Shown here piece after piece: positions 25,004 through 38,573 of a stretch of DNA of 50,962 nucleotides. Origin of the DNA: an uncultured Bacteroidota bacterium (GTDB lineage Bacteria; Bacteroidota; Bacteroidia; Flavobacteriales; Flavobacteriaceae); the NCBI GenBank assembly GCA_902516925.1, contig CABYAF010000005.1, positions 1 to 50,962 of the forward strand. Direction: 5' to 3'. The notes under the pieces were generated by a model that was given only the letters and a program-made list of their open reading frames with translations, did not search any database and had not been told where the DNA came from. Numbering within the stretch: the first letter of the stretch is position 1; the number at the start of each line of letters is the position of its first letter. A program made the translations under genes and the position numbers.

Positions 25004-26671
25004 ATGAAATTATTTCTTAGAATTTTATTTACATCATTTTTTATTTTAAACTATTCCCAGGCCATTAGTCAGGAGTTAGATTTCCATTCTCCAATTGATG
25101 CACCTTTTGATCTTTCAGGTACATTCGGAGAATATAGGTCAAGATTTCATACTGGGATTGACTTTAAGAGCAGAGGAGTCCAAGGTCAAAAGATTTTTAG
25201 TATTGAAGAAGGATATGTTTCAAGAATTGAGGTTAATAACTATGGGTATGGAAAAGTAATATATATTGATCATCCTAATGGATATACTTCAGTTTATGCA
25301 CACCTGAAAGATTTTAGCACTGAATTAGACAAATTTGTAAAAGGTGAGCAGTACAGATTAAGAAAAAGTACAATTAAAAAATTTCCAAAAAAAGGAGAAA
25401 TAAAGGTTGAAAAAGGGGAATTAATAGGCTATTCAGGTAATACCGGTGGATCATTTGGACCTCACCTTCATTTTGAAATAAGAGACACTAAGACTCAAGA
25501 TGCACTTAATCCTTTAATGTTTAATTATGAATATTTAGATAACGAAAGACCTATAATAAGGGGGTTATATCTAATAGATGAGGAGAATACTCTAGTAAGC
25601 AGTTTGCCATCAAAGAAAGAGATAAGGAAATTAAATGACTCAACCTATACTACTAATGATATCGAATTTAGTAATAAGACTGGGCTTGGAATTGATATTT
25701 ATGATATACAATACAAAGGTTTATTTAACCGAAATGGTGTATACAAAGTAGATTTATTGATTGATTCCTTATTAGTTTATTCATTTAAAATGGATAGAAT
25801 AAAATTTAGTCAAAATCATTACAGAAAGATCATGTATGATTACATGTCTGCTATTAAGAATAAAAAGAGAGTCTTAAAGGTTTATACTCCTCAAAATGCA
25901 GATTTATCTTTTCTAGAGAATAATGATTTCAATGGTATATTAGATCCAATGGAACATCTGGATAATTATATATCTATAAGAGTTTCCGATTGGAATAAAA
26001 ACTCATCTTATTTAAACTTTAGAATTAAAGGTACTGAGAGTAAAGATAATATCAAATCTTATGATGGAATAGAAATATTGACAAATCAGGATTATGAAAT
26101 AAATAAAAATTCTTCAGTCATAGAGATTAAGAAGAATACATTTTATAATGATCTTTTATTAAATATATCTTATAAAGAAGATACACTTGACCTAGGTGAG
26201 GATAAAGATCCATTTAGAAATTCAATGATTATTAACCTACCTCAATTAATATCTGACACATTAGAGTTGAGACAGTCATTTATTGGAAAAATAAAAGATA
26301 AAAAAATAACATACTTAAACTCTAGAAAAGATGATTCATACATCTATACTAATACTTCATCTCTAGGAAAATATACAATATCTAGAGATACCATTAAGCC
26401 CGAGATAAAACCAATTAATTTTAAGCAGAATTCAAATATTTCTAACAGATCAACAATAAGGTTAAGACTAAAGGATGAAATGTCGGGAATTAAGAGCTAT
26501 AACGCTTATCTAAATGGAAAATGGGCCCTTTTTGAGTATGAGCCTAAATCAAATTTAATTTTTCACAAGATTTCAGACAACATTATAAACGAAGGTGAAA
26601 ATATTTTATCTATTTATTATCAAGATGGTGTTGGAAATAAAGGGGTATATAAAGCGACTATATACTATTAA
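25004..26671 (+). CDS. Exported M23 (LytM) family metallopeptidase
   Basis: A 555-residue periplasmic or outer-membrane-associated endopeptidase. A signal peptide covers about residues 1-22. The LytM domain follows at once, with FHTGIDF (His49, Asp53), YAH (His100) and GPHLHFEIRD (His154, His156), all four metal or catalytic positions present. These enzymes cut peptidoglycan cross-links. The long C-terminal region (about 200-555) has no recognised catalytic motif and ends with an Ig-like or beta-sandwich segment (RLRLKDEMSGIKSYNAYLNGKW). It is divergent from the zapB-like gene and convergent with the desulfurase gene, sharing TTAA at 26668-26671. Confidence 0.9.
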   Translation: MKLFLRILFTSFFILNYSQAISQELDFHSPIDAPFDLSGTFGEYRSRFHTGIDFKSRGVQGQKIFSIEEGYVSRIEVNNYGYGKVIYIDHPNGYTSVYAHLKDFSTELDKFVKGEQYRLRKSTIKKFPKKGEIKVEKGELIGYSGNTGGSFGPHLHFEIRDTKTQDALNPLMFNYEYLDNERPIIRGLYLIDEENTLVSSLPSKKEIRKLNDSTYTTNDIEFSNKTGLGIDIYDIQYKGLFNRNGVYKVDLLIDSLLVYSFKMDRIKFSQNHYRKIMYDYMSAIKNKKRVLKVYTPQNADLSFLENNDFNGILDPMEHLDNYISIRVSDWNKNSSYLNFRIKGTESKDNIKSYDGIEILTNQDYEINKNSSVIEIKKNTFYNDLLLNISYKEDTLDLGEDKDPFRNSMIINLPQLISDTLELRQSFIGKIKDKKITYLNSRKDDSYIYTNTSSLGKYTISRDTIKPEIKPINFKQNSNISNRSTIRLRLKDEMSGIKSYNAYLNGKWALFEYEPKSNLIFHKISDNIINEGENILSIYYQDGVGNKGVYKATIYY

Positions 26672-27810
26672 GAATTAATAAATTCTTTGAGTGTGTCTAT
26701 TAGGTAGTCAACTTCATCCATTTTATTATTGTGAGAGAAAGAGAATCTAACTGAAGGAAACTTTTTTTGATCTTCACTTTGTATTTCACTAAGGACATGA
26801 GATCCTTCTGAACTTCCAGATTGGCAAGCACTACCTTTAGAACAGGCTATTCCTTTGAGGTCTAAATTAAAATCAAGCATAGCAGCCTTATCATTAGACA
26901 TTGGGAAACAAACATTTAAAATAGTGTAAGTACTTTTCTTAATATTTCCAGATTCTCCATTAAAATGAATATCAGGAAATAATTTTCTTAAGTTATCTAT
27001 CAAATATTCTTTTAATGATAAGACATATTCAGCCTCTTGTTCCATATTTTTATCTGCTATCTCAAGTGCCTTAGTCATTCCAACAATATTATGGACAGAT
27101 TCAGTCCCTGCTCTGAGACCCCTTTCTTGTGGACCACCACAGATAAATGATTTTATTTTTGTTGACTTATTAATATAAGTAAACCCTACACCTTTTGGAC
27201 CATGAAATTTATGACCCGCCGAAGATAGAAAATCAATCTTAATAGATTTTAGGTCAATTTTATAATGACCGACAGCCTGAACAGCATCTGTATGAAAAAA
27301 TGAATTATACTTTTGACAAAGATTTGATACACTATGTATATCAAGAATATTGCCTATCTCATTATTAATATACATTAAGGATACTAGTTTAGGCTCATCA
27401 TTTAGTCTCAGTAAATTTTCTAGATTATCAATGTCAACATTTCCGTTTTCAGTTAATTTTACGTAGTGAATATTTACACCTTGTAATTCTAGCTCGTCTA
27501 GAGTATGTGTGATTGCATGATGTTCAATTTTTGAAGAGATGATGTGCCTTACACCTAAATCTTTAACAGCACATTTTAAAATTGAATTATCAGATTCTGT
27601 TCCACCAGAGTTAAAGATTATTTCACTAGGGTCACAGTTTAAAATTTTTGCAATAGATTTTCGTGATGTCTCAATATAGGATTTTGCTGATCTTCCAAAT
27701 GAATGAGTAGATGATGGATTACCAAAACAATCCTTTAGGACATTTGAGATATCATCAATTACTTCGCCTCTTACCTTTGTTGTAGATGCATTATCAAAGT
27801 AAACATTCAT
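26668..27810 (-). CDS. Cysteine desulfurase (NifS/IscS-like)
   Basis: A 380-residue class V PLP enzyme that removes sulfur from cysteine for Fe-S clusters or thiolated tRNA. The N-terminus YFDNASTTKV, the PLP-lysine motif SAGHKFHGPKG (Lys201), FNSGGTESDN (68-75), and the mobile loop with CSKGSACQSGS (active Cys329) are all present. The IscS-like loop length fits group I desulfurases. No IscU or SufU gene is nearby, so the acceptor cannot be inferred. It lies immediately downstream of rocD, with the next codon starting at 27811; the two may be co-transcribed. Confidence 0.93.
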   Translation of the reverse strand: MNVYFDNASTTKVRGEVIDDISNVLKDCFGNPSSTHSFGRSAKSYIETSRKSIAKILNCDPSEIIFNSGGTESDNSILKCAVKDLGVRHIISSKIEHHAITHTLDELELQGVNIHYVKLTENGNVDIDNLENLLRLNDEPKLVSLMYINNEIGNILDIHSVSNLCQKYNSFFHTDAVQAVGHYKIDLKSIKIDFLSSAGHKFHGPKGVGFTYINKSTKIKSFICGGPQERGLRAGTESVHNIVGMTKALEIADKNMEQEAEYVLSLKEYLIDNLRKLFPDIHFNGESGNIKKSTYTILNVCFPMSNDKAAMLDFNLDLKGIACSKGSACQSGSSEGSHVLSEIQSEDQKKFPSVRFSFSHNNKMDEVDYLIDTLKEFINS

Positions 27811-29082
27811 TTATTTAGGCTCAAATTCTTTTATTGTAGATGTAATGATTTTAATACAATCTAACAATTGATCTTCAGTCATTACAAGTGGGGGAGCAAA
27901 CCTTATTACATTACCTCTAGTTGGTTTAGCCAAGAGTCCATTATCTCTCAATTTTAAACAAATATTCCAAGCAGTTTTACTATCAGGAGCATCATTTATT
28001 ACAATTGCATTAAGAAGGCCTTTTCCTCTAACTAGTTTTATTATCTTACTTGTTTTAATATATTGATTTATATTATATCTAAAAATCTCACCGAGCCTTT
28101 CAGCATTTTCAGGTAGTTTCTCTTCAACAATTATTTCTAAGGATTTTTTAGCTATAGATGCTGCAAATGGATTTCCACCATATGTACTTCCGTGTTGACC
28201 AGGCTGAATTACTTCCATTATAGGACTGTCACACAGAACAGCAGATACTGGATATGTTCCACCACTTAACGCTTTTGCAAGTATCAATATATCTGGCCTA
28301 ACGTCTCCACATGCTAGTAGTGAACCTGTTCTTCCGAGTCCTGTCTGAATTTCATCTGCAATCATTAATACATTATACTTAGTACATAAGTTTCTAACAC
28401 CCTCTAAATAATTCTCGTCGGGAACATTTACACCAGCTTCACCCTGTATAGGTTCTACAAGAAATGATACAATATTATCATCTGCTTCTAAGACATTCTC
28501 TAGTGCTTCAAGATCGTTGTGGGGTATATGGATAAAACCTGGTGTATGAGGACCAAAGAAATCTTTTGAACCATGGTCTGTAGAGAACGAAATTACAGTG
28601 GTTGTCCTCCCATGAAAATTGTTATCACAAACAATAATTTTTGCTGAGTTAGGTTCAACTTTCTTTTTAAGATATCCCCATTTCCTTGATATCTTAATTG
28701 AAGTCTCTACACCTTCAGCACCAGTATTCATTGGTAACAATTGATCATAACCGAATAACTTTGTTGCATACTCCATGTATTCACCAAGTTTGTTATTATG
28801 AAATGCCCTAGATGTTAATGTTAGGGTACTAGCTTGTTCCTTTATCAACTCAACTAACTTTGGATGACAATGACCTTGATTAACAGCAGAATATGAGGAT
28901 AAAAAATCATAATATCTTTTTCCATTTACATCCCATAAATAAACACCTAATCCTTTAGCTAATACTACAGGAAGAGGGCTATAATCATGTGCACCATATT
29001 TTTTTTCTAAATCTAGATGATATGACTCTAAATTTTTAGATTTTTCTTTATCAAAAATTTTGTTAATTAAAGTTTTAATCAT
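27811..29082 (-). CDS. rocD: Ornithine-oxo-acid aminotransferase
   Basis: A 423-residue class III PLP aminotransferase converting ornithine and 2-oxoglutarate into glutamate semialdehyde and glutamate. Family marks are [80 protein letters not shown] and the PLP-lysine segment [16 protein letters not shown]. The N-terminal phrase is characteristic of RocD. It could consume ornithine released by the CtlX/DDAH-like enzymes at 588-2404. Its ATG lies four bases from the ATG of the divergent lipoprotein gene, so the promoter must overlap that gene's 5' region. Confidence 0.93.
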   Translation of the reverse strand: MIKTLINKIFDKEKSKNLESYHLDLEKKYGAHDYSPLPVVLAKGLGVYLWDVNGKRYYDFLSSYSAVNQGHCHPKLVELIKEQASTLTLTSRAFHNNKLGEYMEYATKLFGYDQLLPMNTGAEGVETSIKISRKWGYLKKKVEPNSAKIIVCDNNFHGRTTTVISFSTDHGSKDFFGPHTPGFIHIPHNDLEALENVLEADDNIVSFLVEPIQGEAGVNVPDENYLEGVRNLCTKYNVLMIADEIQTGLGRTGSLLACGDVRPDILILAKALSGGTYPVSAVLCDSPIMEVIQPGQHGSTYGGNPFAASIAKKSLEIIVEEKLPENAERLGEIFRYNINQYIKTSKIIKLVRGKGLLNAIVINDAPDSKTAWNICLKLRDNGLLAKPTRGNVIRFAPPLVMTEDQLLDCIKIITSTIKEFEPK

Positions 29083-29085
29083 TAA

Positions 29086-29598
29086 ATGGAAGTTTGTATA
29101 AATATACTAATTTTAAGAGATATTAAAGGAGACATTATCACCAGACTTTTAAAAATATTGCTAACATTTTCAGTCTTAATTTCATGCGAAAAAGATGATA
29201 TATGTATTGAGGGTTCGGAGAATACCAATAGAGTCACAATTGGATTTATTGATAATGAAAGTAAAAATCCAACAGGAATTAATTTAAGTTTTATAAAAGG
29301 TGTCAATAATGATTCAATTATAAGTGAGGGATTTTCTGGAGCTGAACTTAAACTACCTTTAATGGTGAATTCAAATCAAACAGAATATATTTTAGAGCAA
29401 AATGAAATTAGAGATACTCTAATAATATTCCATCAAACGAAACATCAATATTTGAATAGATCATGTGGATTTAAATCAAATTTTTTAATAAAATCAGACA
29501 CTAAAATTATAAAAGAATCAGGATGGATTCGAGAAATTACAATTGTACAAGATTCAATTTTTAATGAAGAAAAGACAAACATATTTATTCATTATTAG
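29086..29598 (+). CDS. DUF6452 family lipoprotein
   Basis: A 170-residue exported protein with the Flavobacteriia DUF6452 pattern: a hydrophobic stretch [14 protein letters not shown] followed by [20 protein letters not shown] and a beta-rich body. The lipobox Cys is at residue 34 counting from the ATG at 29086. That ATG gives an unusually long N-region and sits only four bases from the divergent rocD ATG; the real start is probably further in, but only non-ATG codons (for example an ATT at 29134 after AAAGGAG) are available. It overlaps the DUF6048 gene. Function unknown; an outer-membrane accessory role is inferred from the pair. Confidence 0.75.
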   Translation: MEVCINILILRDIKGDIITRLLKILLTFSVLISCEKDDICIEGSENTNRVTIGFIDNESKNPTGINLSFIKGVNNDSIISEGFSGAELKLPLMVNSNQTEYILEQNEIRDTLIIFHQTKHQYLNRSCGFKSNFLIKSDTKIIKESGWIREITIVQDSIFNEEKTNIFIHY

Positions 29599-30286
29599 TC
29601 TTATTATACCATATTCAATGGTATTCTCACAGGCAGAAAGTGAATTAAATGATAGTTTAACTATTAAAGATAAAATATTGAATATCAATAAAATAAGATT
29701 CGGATTTGATATATTTAAACCTATTAAGTCATCGTCGGATGGAGATAATTTAAATTTTGAAATTGTTGGTGATTTACAGATAACTGAAAATTTATATCTA
29801 GCAGCTGAATATGGATTGACAGATAGGTTAATTGAAGATGAGAATATCAATTTTAATTCTAATGGTAGCTTCCTACGTTTTGGTTTTGATTATAACATGT
29901 TCAAGAATTGGGTAGGAATGGATAATGCAATTTTTTTAGGTTTGAGATATGGATCTTCTAATTTTTCAAATAAAATTGAAAGTTATAATGTCAGGAATAG
30001 TGATGCGTATTTTTCAAACTTTGTAGATAATAATTACCAAACTATTGATCATTCAAATTTAACTGGAAATTGGCTGGAAATTGTAGCTGGTGTTAAAGTT
30101 GAAACTTTTAATAATGTTTATTTAGGATTTAGTCTAAGGTTAAATAAATTATTATCAACGGAAAAGCCAGAAAATTTTGATAACCTTTTTATACCAGGTT
30201 TTAACAAAGTAACAGATGAAAATACTTTTGGAAGTGGATTCAACTATACATTAACCTACTCTATCCCATTTAGTAAGAAAAAATAA
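29564..30286 (+). CDS. DUF6048 family outer-membrane protein
   Basis: A 240-residue protein with a signal peptide ([23 protein letters not shown]) and many alternating amphipathic strands (GFDIFKPIK, NLYLAAEYGL, FLRFGFDYNMF, NAIFLGLRYGSS, WLEIVAGVKVE, NVYLGFSLRL, FNYTLTYSIPF), which points to a small outer-membrane beta-barrel. The last strand ends in Pro-Phe-Ser-Lys, near the usual aromatic C-terminus. The ATG at 29564 is chosen because it gives a clean signal peptide; the frame is open from a TTG at 29543. It overlaps the DUF6452 gene by 35 bases. These two families commonly occur as a pair in Flavobacteriia; no function is known. Confidence 0.8.
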   Translation: MKKRQTYLFIISLIIPYSMVFSQAESELNDSLTIKDKILNINKIRFGFDIFKPIKSSSDGDNLNFEIVGDLQITENLYLAAEYGLTDRLIEDENINFNSNGSFLRFGFDYNMFKNWVGMDNAIFLGLRYGSSNFSNKIESYNVRNSDAYFSNFVDNNYQTIDHSNLTGNWLEIVAGVKVETFNNVYLGFSLRLNKLLSTEKPENFDNLFIPGFNKVTDENTFGSGFNYTLTYSIPFSKKK

Positions 30287-30294
30287 AGATTCTT

Positions 30295-30390
30295 TTAAAT
30301 CCAGAATCCATAATACAATATAACACCACAGAGTATAGTTACTATAACTACAAACAAGATTCCTAATAAGTTTGACTCTTTCTTTTTCAT
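30295..30390 (-). CDS. Possible 31-residue membrane peptide
   Basis: A short frame from an ATG at 30390: MKKKESNLLGILFVVIVTIL followed by CGVILYYGFWI. It has a positively charged start and one hydrophobic span of about 20 residues. The frame stays open further upstream into the 5S gene, but that part is not plausible as protein. It sits just after the rRNA operon terminator on the same strand and has no clear promoter. I do not recognise a family, so this could be a chance frame. Confidence 0.35.
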   Translation of the reverse strand: MKKKESNLLGILFVVIVTILCGVILYYGFWI

Positions 30391-30423
30391 ACCTAAAATA
30401 TAAGAAAAATTAAAAATGGGTAT

Positions 30424-30448
30424 AAAAAAACCCTTCAAAAAAAGGGTT
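30424..30448 (-). terminator. Intrinsic terminator of the rRNA operon
   Basis: Read on the minus strand, AACCCTT (30442-30448 complement) pairs perfectly with AAGGGTT (30429-30435 complement) around a six-base loop and is followed by a run of T. It lies 14 bases beyond the 5S 3' end. Confidence 0.85.
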
Positions 30449-30461
30449 GTTTTATAAGATA

Positions 30462-30568
30462 AAGGCGGCGACATACTCTCCCACAAAATTGCAGTACCAT
30501 CTGCGCTGATAGGCTTAACTTCTCTGTTCGGGATGGGAAGAGGTGAGCCCTATCGCTATAACCACCTT
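30462..30568 (-). rRNA. rrf: 5S ribosomal RNA
   Basis: On the minus strand the sequence begins GGTGGTTATAGCGATAGGG and ends with GTCGCCGCC, so the two ends pair as helix I. The interior has the canonical CACCTCTTCCCATCCCGAACAG and GAAGTTAAGC segments. The ends are estimated from helix I, give or take a few bases. It is the last gene of the rRNA operon. Confidence 0.95.
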
Positions 30569-30635
30569 AAAATTTTAATAAGGTCATATAACATTTGAAA
30601 ATATCGAAGTTAACAATCAAGAAAGTGTGTTACAA

Positions 30636-33455
<2,820 letters not shown>

Positions 33456-33622
33456 TGTAACTTATTAAAAAGTTACAAGTAACTCTTAACTCTTTCTTAA
33501 ATTGTAAAATTATTTGGTATTTAATAATAACAGTATTAAATACCTATTTACGTTAACTCTGTACAATCTCAAAAAACTATTAAATTGGATAACTGAATAA
33601 TTTATGAATTGTACTTGATATT

Positions 33623-33642
33623 TTCAATATGTCAATGAACTT
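33623..33642 (-). promoter_or_regulatory. BoxA-like antitermination element in the 16S-23S spacer
   Basis: On the minus strand this reads AAGTTCATTGACATATTGAA, between tRNA-Ala and 23S. A near copy lies before 16S (35553-35573). Bacteroidetes rRNA leaders and spacers carry similar GTTCnTTGA-type boxA sequences read by NusB and NusG, and nusB is encoded at 39320. The role is inferred from position, duplication and resemblance. Confidence 0.55.
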
Positions 33643-33669
33643 ATACTCTTAATTTGCATTAAGAAGTTG

Positions 33670-33743
33670 TGGAGAATATCGGAGTCGAACCGATGACCTC
33701 CTGCGTGCAAGGCAGGCGCTCTAGCCAGCTGAGCTAATCCCCC
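33670..33743 (-). tRNA. tRNA-Ala (TGC)
   Basis: On the minus strand: acceptor GGGGGAT pairs with ATTCTCC, D arm GCTC...GAGC, anticodon stem-loop CCTGC-CTTGCAC-GCAGG carrying TGC, T arm TCGG-TTCGACT-CCGA. Discriminator A, CCA not encoded. It is the usual second tRNA of the Bacteroidetes rRNA spacer. Confidence 0.96.
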
Positions 33744-33765
33744 TTTTTTCCGAATTGGAATTTAG

Positions 33766-33839
33766 TAGTCTCGGGCAGACTCGAACTGCCGACCTCTACA
33801 TTATCAGTGTAGCGCTCTAACCGGCTGAGCTACGAGACT
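33766..33839 (-). tRNA. tRNA-Ile (GAT)
   Basis: On the minus strand: acceptor AGTCTCG pairs with CGAGACT, D arm GCTC...GAGC, anticodon stem-loop CTACA-CTGATAA-TGTAG carrying GAT, T arm GGCAG-TTCGAGT-CTGCC. Discriminator A, CCA not encoded. It lies between 16S and tRNA-Ala, the standard order in bacterial rRNA spacers. Confidence 0.96.
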
Positions 33840-33928
33840 CTATTCGAGATTCTATTTTAAGGGTTATTATAAAAAATGACAGCAAGCAAACGCAAAGGAT
33901 TGATGCTATAGTCAGGTCGTCTTTCTCT

Positions 33929-35458
<1,530 letters not shown>

Positions 35459-35552
35459 GTAGTATTTTTAATAAATTATACGACTCTGAATTGACTATGT
35501 TTCAAAATGTTTGGTTTGCTAGTTTGTATCTTAATTGATACGCGCTGTCATT

Positions 35553-35573
35553 TTCAATATTTTCAATGAACTT
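35553..35573 (-). promoter_or_regulatory. BoxA-like antitermination element before 16S
   Basis: On the minus strand it reads AAGTTCATTGAAAATATTGAA, nearly identical to the element in the spacer at 33623-33642 (GTTCATTGA core conserved). It lies between the rRNA promoter and 16S. Antitermination through NusB/NusG is inferred. Confidence 0.55.
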
Positions 35574-35614
35574 GCAAAAGAAATTGTATTAAACAACAAA
35601 TCTTTTTGCGGCTG

Positions 35615-35622
35615 CAAATATA
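35615..35622 (-). promoter_or_regulatory. -7 box of the rRNA operon promoter
   Basis: On the minus strand TATATTTG (followed by CAGCCGC) matches TAnnTTTG about 160 bases before 16S. It is the same octamer as before tRNA-Met. The upstream region is very A/T-rich, as in UP elements, but has no exact TTG at the -33 position. Confidence 0.65.
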
Positions 35623-35749
35623 AAATCTTTTTTGTTGTAATTACACTTATTTAAGATTTTATTTTGATTTTTTTTTAGATGATAAATTTAAAAAAAGTTT
35701 AAGTGTTAAATGTCAATGATTTACAATACTTATCAACAGTTTTTTAAGA

Positions 35750-36403
35750 CTATTTTTTATCTCTCCAAAACACATATAATTCATCTAAATCAAAGTCAAG
35801 AGCATAATCTTGTTTTTCTAGCGAACCATCAGAAAATGACCGCTGCAGGATATCCTCAATTAAATAGTCTTCATAATCCTGAAATGGTTCGTATTCATCT
35901 TTTAGAGAAATTGAATAAAAGGAAGCTGCAGTATTATATAAAAGTGCTCTAAACTTATTTCTGTATTCAGAAACTATACTATGAGCAGTAAGACCAGTTT
36001 GTCTATTAAGCAATTTGACAAGAATTCTGCCTTGAGATCTAGATAACTTTCTTAATTCATCAGAAAACTCATCATATACAAATTTTTCAAGTTTTTTGAG
36101 ATAAAGTCTTTTCTGTCTTCTTGATTTAATCGAATCAACCCTAGAATCAATTCTATTCATTCTTTCAGAAGCAAGCTTAGCATAAGGATAAACCTTTTTG
36201 ACTCTATATCTTAATATCACATACCTCTTTATCTCATCATCATTGTAAAATTTAAGAGGCTGAAAAACAGTCACTTCATCTAACATAAAGGTATTGGATG
36301 GAATTGAATCTCCAGGAAACAAGAAATCCAACTCTTCAATTACTTCTTGACAAGTCAAATTATTTGATAAAAAAATAAGCAATAGAAATAAATAATATTT
36401 CAT
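35750..36403 (-). CDS. DUF4294 family exported protein
   Basis: A 217-residue secreted protein of the Bacteroidetes DUF4294 family. A signal peptide MKYYLFLLLIFLSNNLTC is followed by a short linker, then FMLDEVTVFQPLKFYNDDEIKRYVILRYRVKKVYPYAKLASERM, the family's most conserved part, and a long basic helical region (RRQKRLYLKKLEKFVYDEFSDELRKL). The Cys at residue 18 may be a lipobox, though the preceding residues are not typical. It starts 5 bases after a TAnnTTTG box on its strand and is divergent from an M42 peptidase, a common neighbour in flavobacteria. Function unknown. Confidence 0.85.
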   Translation of the reverse strand: MKYYLFLLLIFLSNNLTCQEVIEELDFLFPGDSIPSNTFMLDEVTVFQPLKFYNDDEIKRYVILRYRVKKVYPYAKLASERMNRIDSRVDSIKSRRQKRLYLKKLEKFVYDEFSDELRKLSRSQGRILVKLLNRQTGLTAHSIVSEYRNKFRALLYNTAASFYSISLKDEYEPFQDYEDYLIEDILQRSFSDGSLEKQDYALDFDLDELYVFWRDKK

Positions 36404-36407
36404 AGCA

Positions 36408-36415
36408 CAAATTTA
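36408..36415 (-). promoter_or_regulatory. -7 box next to the DUF4294 start codon
   Basis: On the minus strand TAAATTTG matches TAnnTTTG, and its G is only 5 bases from the A of the ATG at 36403. Any transcript from this box would be leaderless or nearly so. Confidence 0.45.
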
Positions 36416-36460
36416 ACAAGATGTTTAGTAATAATTGTTAATTTTATTTTTTTAAAAATT

Positions 36461-37540
36461 ATGAAAATACTTAACACAAAATCTTTAAAGTTTCTCGAGG
36501 AATATCTAAACAACGCTGCACCAACTGGTTATGAATCCAATGGTCAGAAAATTTGGATGAAATATCTTAAACCGTATGTTGATGAATTTATAACTGATAA
36601 TTATGGAACTGCTGTAGGAGTAATAAATCCAGATAAAAAGTTTAAGGTTGTTATAGAAGGGCACTCTGACGAAATCTCTTGGTATGTTAATTATATTACT
36701 GATAACGGACTCATATATGTTATTAGAAATGGCGGTAGTGATCATCAAATTGCACCATCTAAGTGGGTAAATATTCATACAAAAAAAGGAATAGTAAAAG
36801 GTGTGTTTGGATGGCCAGCAATTCATGTTAGGGATCATGCAAAAGAGGCACCACCTAAAATTGATAATATTTTTATTGATATTGGCGCAAAGAATAAAAA
36901 GGAAGTAGAAGAGATGGGTGTTCATGTTGGTTGTGTTATTACATATCCTGATTCTTTTCACATCCTTAATAAAAATAAATTTGTCTGTAGAGCAATTGAT
37001 AATAGAGCAGGTGGTTTTATGATTGCTGAGGTTGCAAGATTACTAAAAGAAAACAAAGACAAACTACCCTTCTGCCTATACGTTACTAATTCTGTTCAAG
37101 AAGAAATTGGTTTAAGAGGGGCTGAAATGATTACAAATACACTAAAACCGGATTTAGCAATTGTTACTGATGTTACTCATGATACTTCAACACCAATGAT
37201 AGAAGCAAAGAAACAGGGAGACGCGAAAATAGGAAAAGGACCTGTTATTACTTATGCTCCTGCAGTTCAAAACAATCTCAGAGAGAAAATTATAAGTATA
37301 GCTGAGAAGAATAAGATTCCATATCAAAGACTTGCATCTTCAAGATATACCGGAACTGATACAGATGCTTTTGCATATAGCAATGGAGGTGTACCATCAG
37401 CATTAATTTCTCTTCCCTTGAGGTACATGCATACTACAGTGGAAATGGTTCAAAAAGAAGATGTTGAGAATGTTATCAGATTAATTTATGAAACACTTAA
37501 GAATATTAAATCAAATGAGAGTTTTAGCTATTTTGATTAA
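36461..37540 (+). CDS. M42 family aminopeptidase (FrvX-like)
   Basis: A 359-residue cytosolic zinc aminopeptidase of the M42 (tetrahedral TET/FrvX) family. The metal and catalytic residues are in EGHSDEISW (His68, Asp70), CRAIDNRAGG (bridging Asp), VQEEIGLRGAEM (general base Glu pair), VTDVTHD and the late MHTTVEMVQKEDV. Members form large hollow complexes and degrade peptides. It is divergent from the DUF4294 gene and ends one base from the convergent pyrD stop, with no room for a terminator. Confidence 0.93.
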   Translation: MKILNTKSLKFLEEYLNNAAPTGYESNGQKIWMKYLKPYVDEFITDNYGTAVGVINPDKKFKVVIEGHSDEISWYVNYITDNGLIYVIRNGGSDHQIAPSKWVNIHTKKGIVKGVFGWPAIHVRDHAKEAPPKIDNIFIDIGAKNKKEVEEMGVHVGCVITYPDSFHILNKNKFVCRAIDNRAGGFMIAEVARLLKENKDKLPFCLYVTNSVQEEIGLRGAEMITNTLKPDLAIVTDVTHDTSTPMIEAKKQGDAKIGKGPVITYAPAVQNNLREKIISIAEKNKIPYQRLASSRYTGTDTDAFAYSNGGVPSALISLPLRYMHTTVEMVQKEDVENVIRLIYETLKNIKSNESFSYFD

Positions 37541-37541
37541 G

Positions 37542-38573
37542 CTATTTAATTTTGTTTAATTCTTGATCTAATAGTAAGCTGTTTATTCTTTTAATTAATG
37601 AGGGACCTTCATAAATAAATCCTGTATAAAGTTGTACTAGGTCTGCCCCGCATTTAATTTTTTCAAGTGCATCCTCAGCATTCATTATACCTCCTACTCC
37701 AATTATTGGAAAATCTGCACCAAGCTTCTTTCTTAGAGAAGAAATAATTAAATTACTTTTGTCCCTCAATTTCATTCCACTAAGTCCTCCTGTTTCCTCT
37801 TTGTGTCTAGACACAAGCCCATCTCTTGAAATAGTAGTATTAGTGGCTATTACACCATCTATTTTTAATTCAAGCACTAATTGAACAATAGCATCAAGCT
37901 GTTGGCTATTTATATCTGGAGATATTTTTAATAATAGAGGTTTGCTATTCTTTATTTCATTGTTTTTATTAACCAACTTTTCTAGAAGAGGTTTCAATAA
38001 TTTTTTATCATGAAAATCTCTAAGACCTTTAGTATTTGGGGAGCTTATATTAACTGCGAAATAATCAACATAATCATTAAGATCTGTTAGACATTTTAAA
38101 TAGTCATCATGAGCATCAATATTTTCAGTGGAAAAGTTTTTTCCAATATTGGCACCGATAATTATATCTCTTGTTTTTTTTAAATTCTTAGCAATAACTT
38201 CCAGACCTTTATTGTTAAAACCAAGTCTATTTATTAAAGATTTATCTTCAACTAGTCGGAAGATTCTTTTTTTTGGATTTCCTGGTTGAGGCAAAGGAGT
38301 AACAGTTCCAATTTCTATAAACCCAAAACCAAAATTTGAAAATTCTCTGTAGGACTCAGCATTTTTATCAAAGCCAGCAGCCAGGCCAACTGGATTTTTA
38401 AATGTTAATCCAAAAAGTTTTTTTTCTAAACTGTAATGATTAACAACAAAGATCTTTCTAATGATTGTTTTAGATAGAGGAATATTAAAAAACACTTTAA
38501 TGAACTTTACTGAGAACTCATGAATCAACTCTGCATCAAATAGGAAGAGGAAATTTCTTAATATTTTATACAT
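37542..38573 (-). CDS. pyrD: Dihydroorotate dehydrogenase (quinone), class 2
   Basis: A 343-residue FMN enzyme of pyrimidine synthesis that passes electrons from dihydroorotate to quinone at the inner membrane. The N-terminal helices (1-40) are the class 2 membrane-anchoring part. GLTFKNPVGLAAGFDKNAE, IEIGTVTPLPQPGNP, NISSPNTKGLRDF (catalytic Ser and Asn pair), IATNTTISRDGL and GVGGIMNAEDALEKI are the family signatures. The ATG overlaps the yajC stop (TAATG). Its promoter is probably shared with nusB through the yajC operon. Confidence 0.95.
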   Translation of the reverse strand: MYKILRNFLFLFDAELIHEFSVKFIKVFFNIPLSKTIIRKIFVVNHYSLEKKLFGLTFKNPVGLAAGFDKNAESYREFSNFGFGFIEIGTVTPLPQPGNPKKRIFRLVEDKSLINRLGFNNKGLEVIAKNLKKTRDIIIGANIGKNFSTENIDAHDDYLKCLTDLNDYVDYFAVNISSPNTKGLRDFHDKKLLKPLLEKLVNKNNEIKNSKPLLLKISPDINSQQLDAIVQLVLELKIDGVIATNTTISRDGLVSRHKEETGGLSGMKLRDKSNLIISSLRKKLGADFPIIGVGGIMNAEDALEKIKCGADLVQLYTGFIYEGPSLIKRINSLLLDQELNKIK

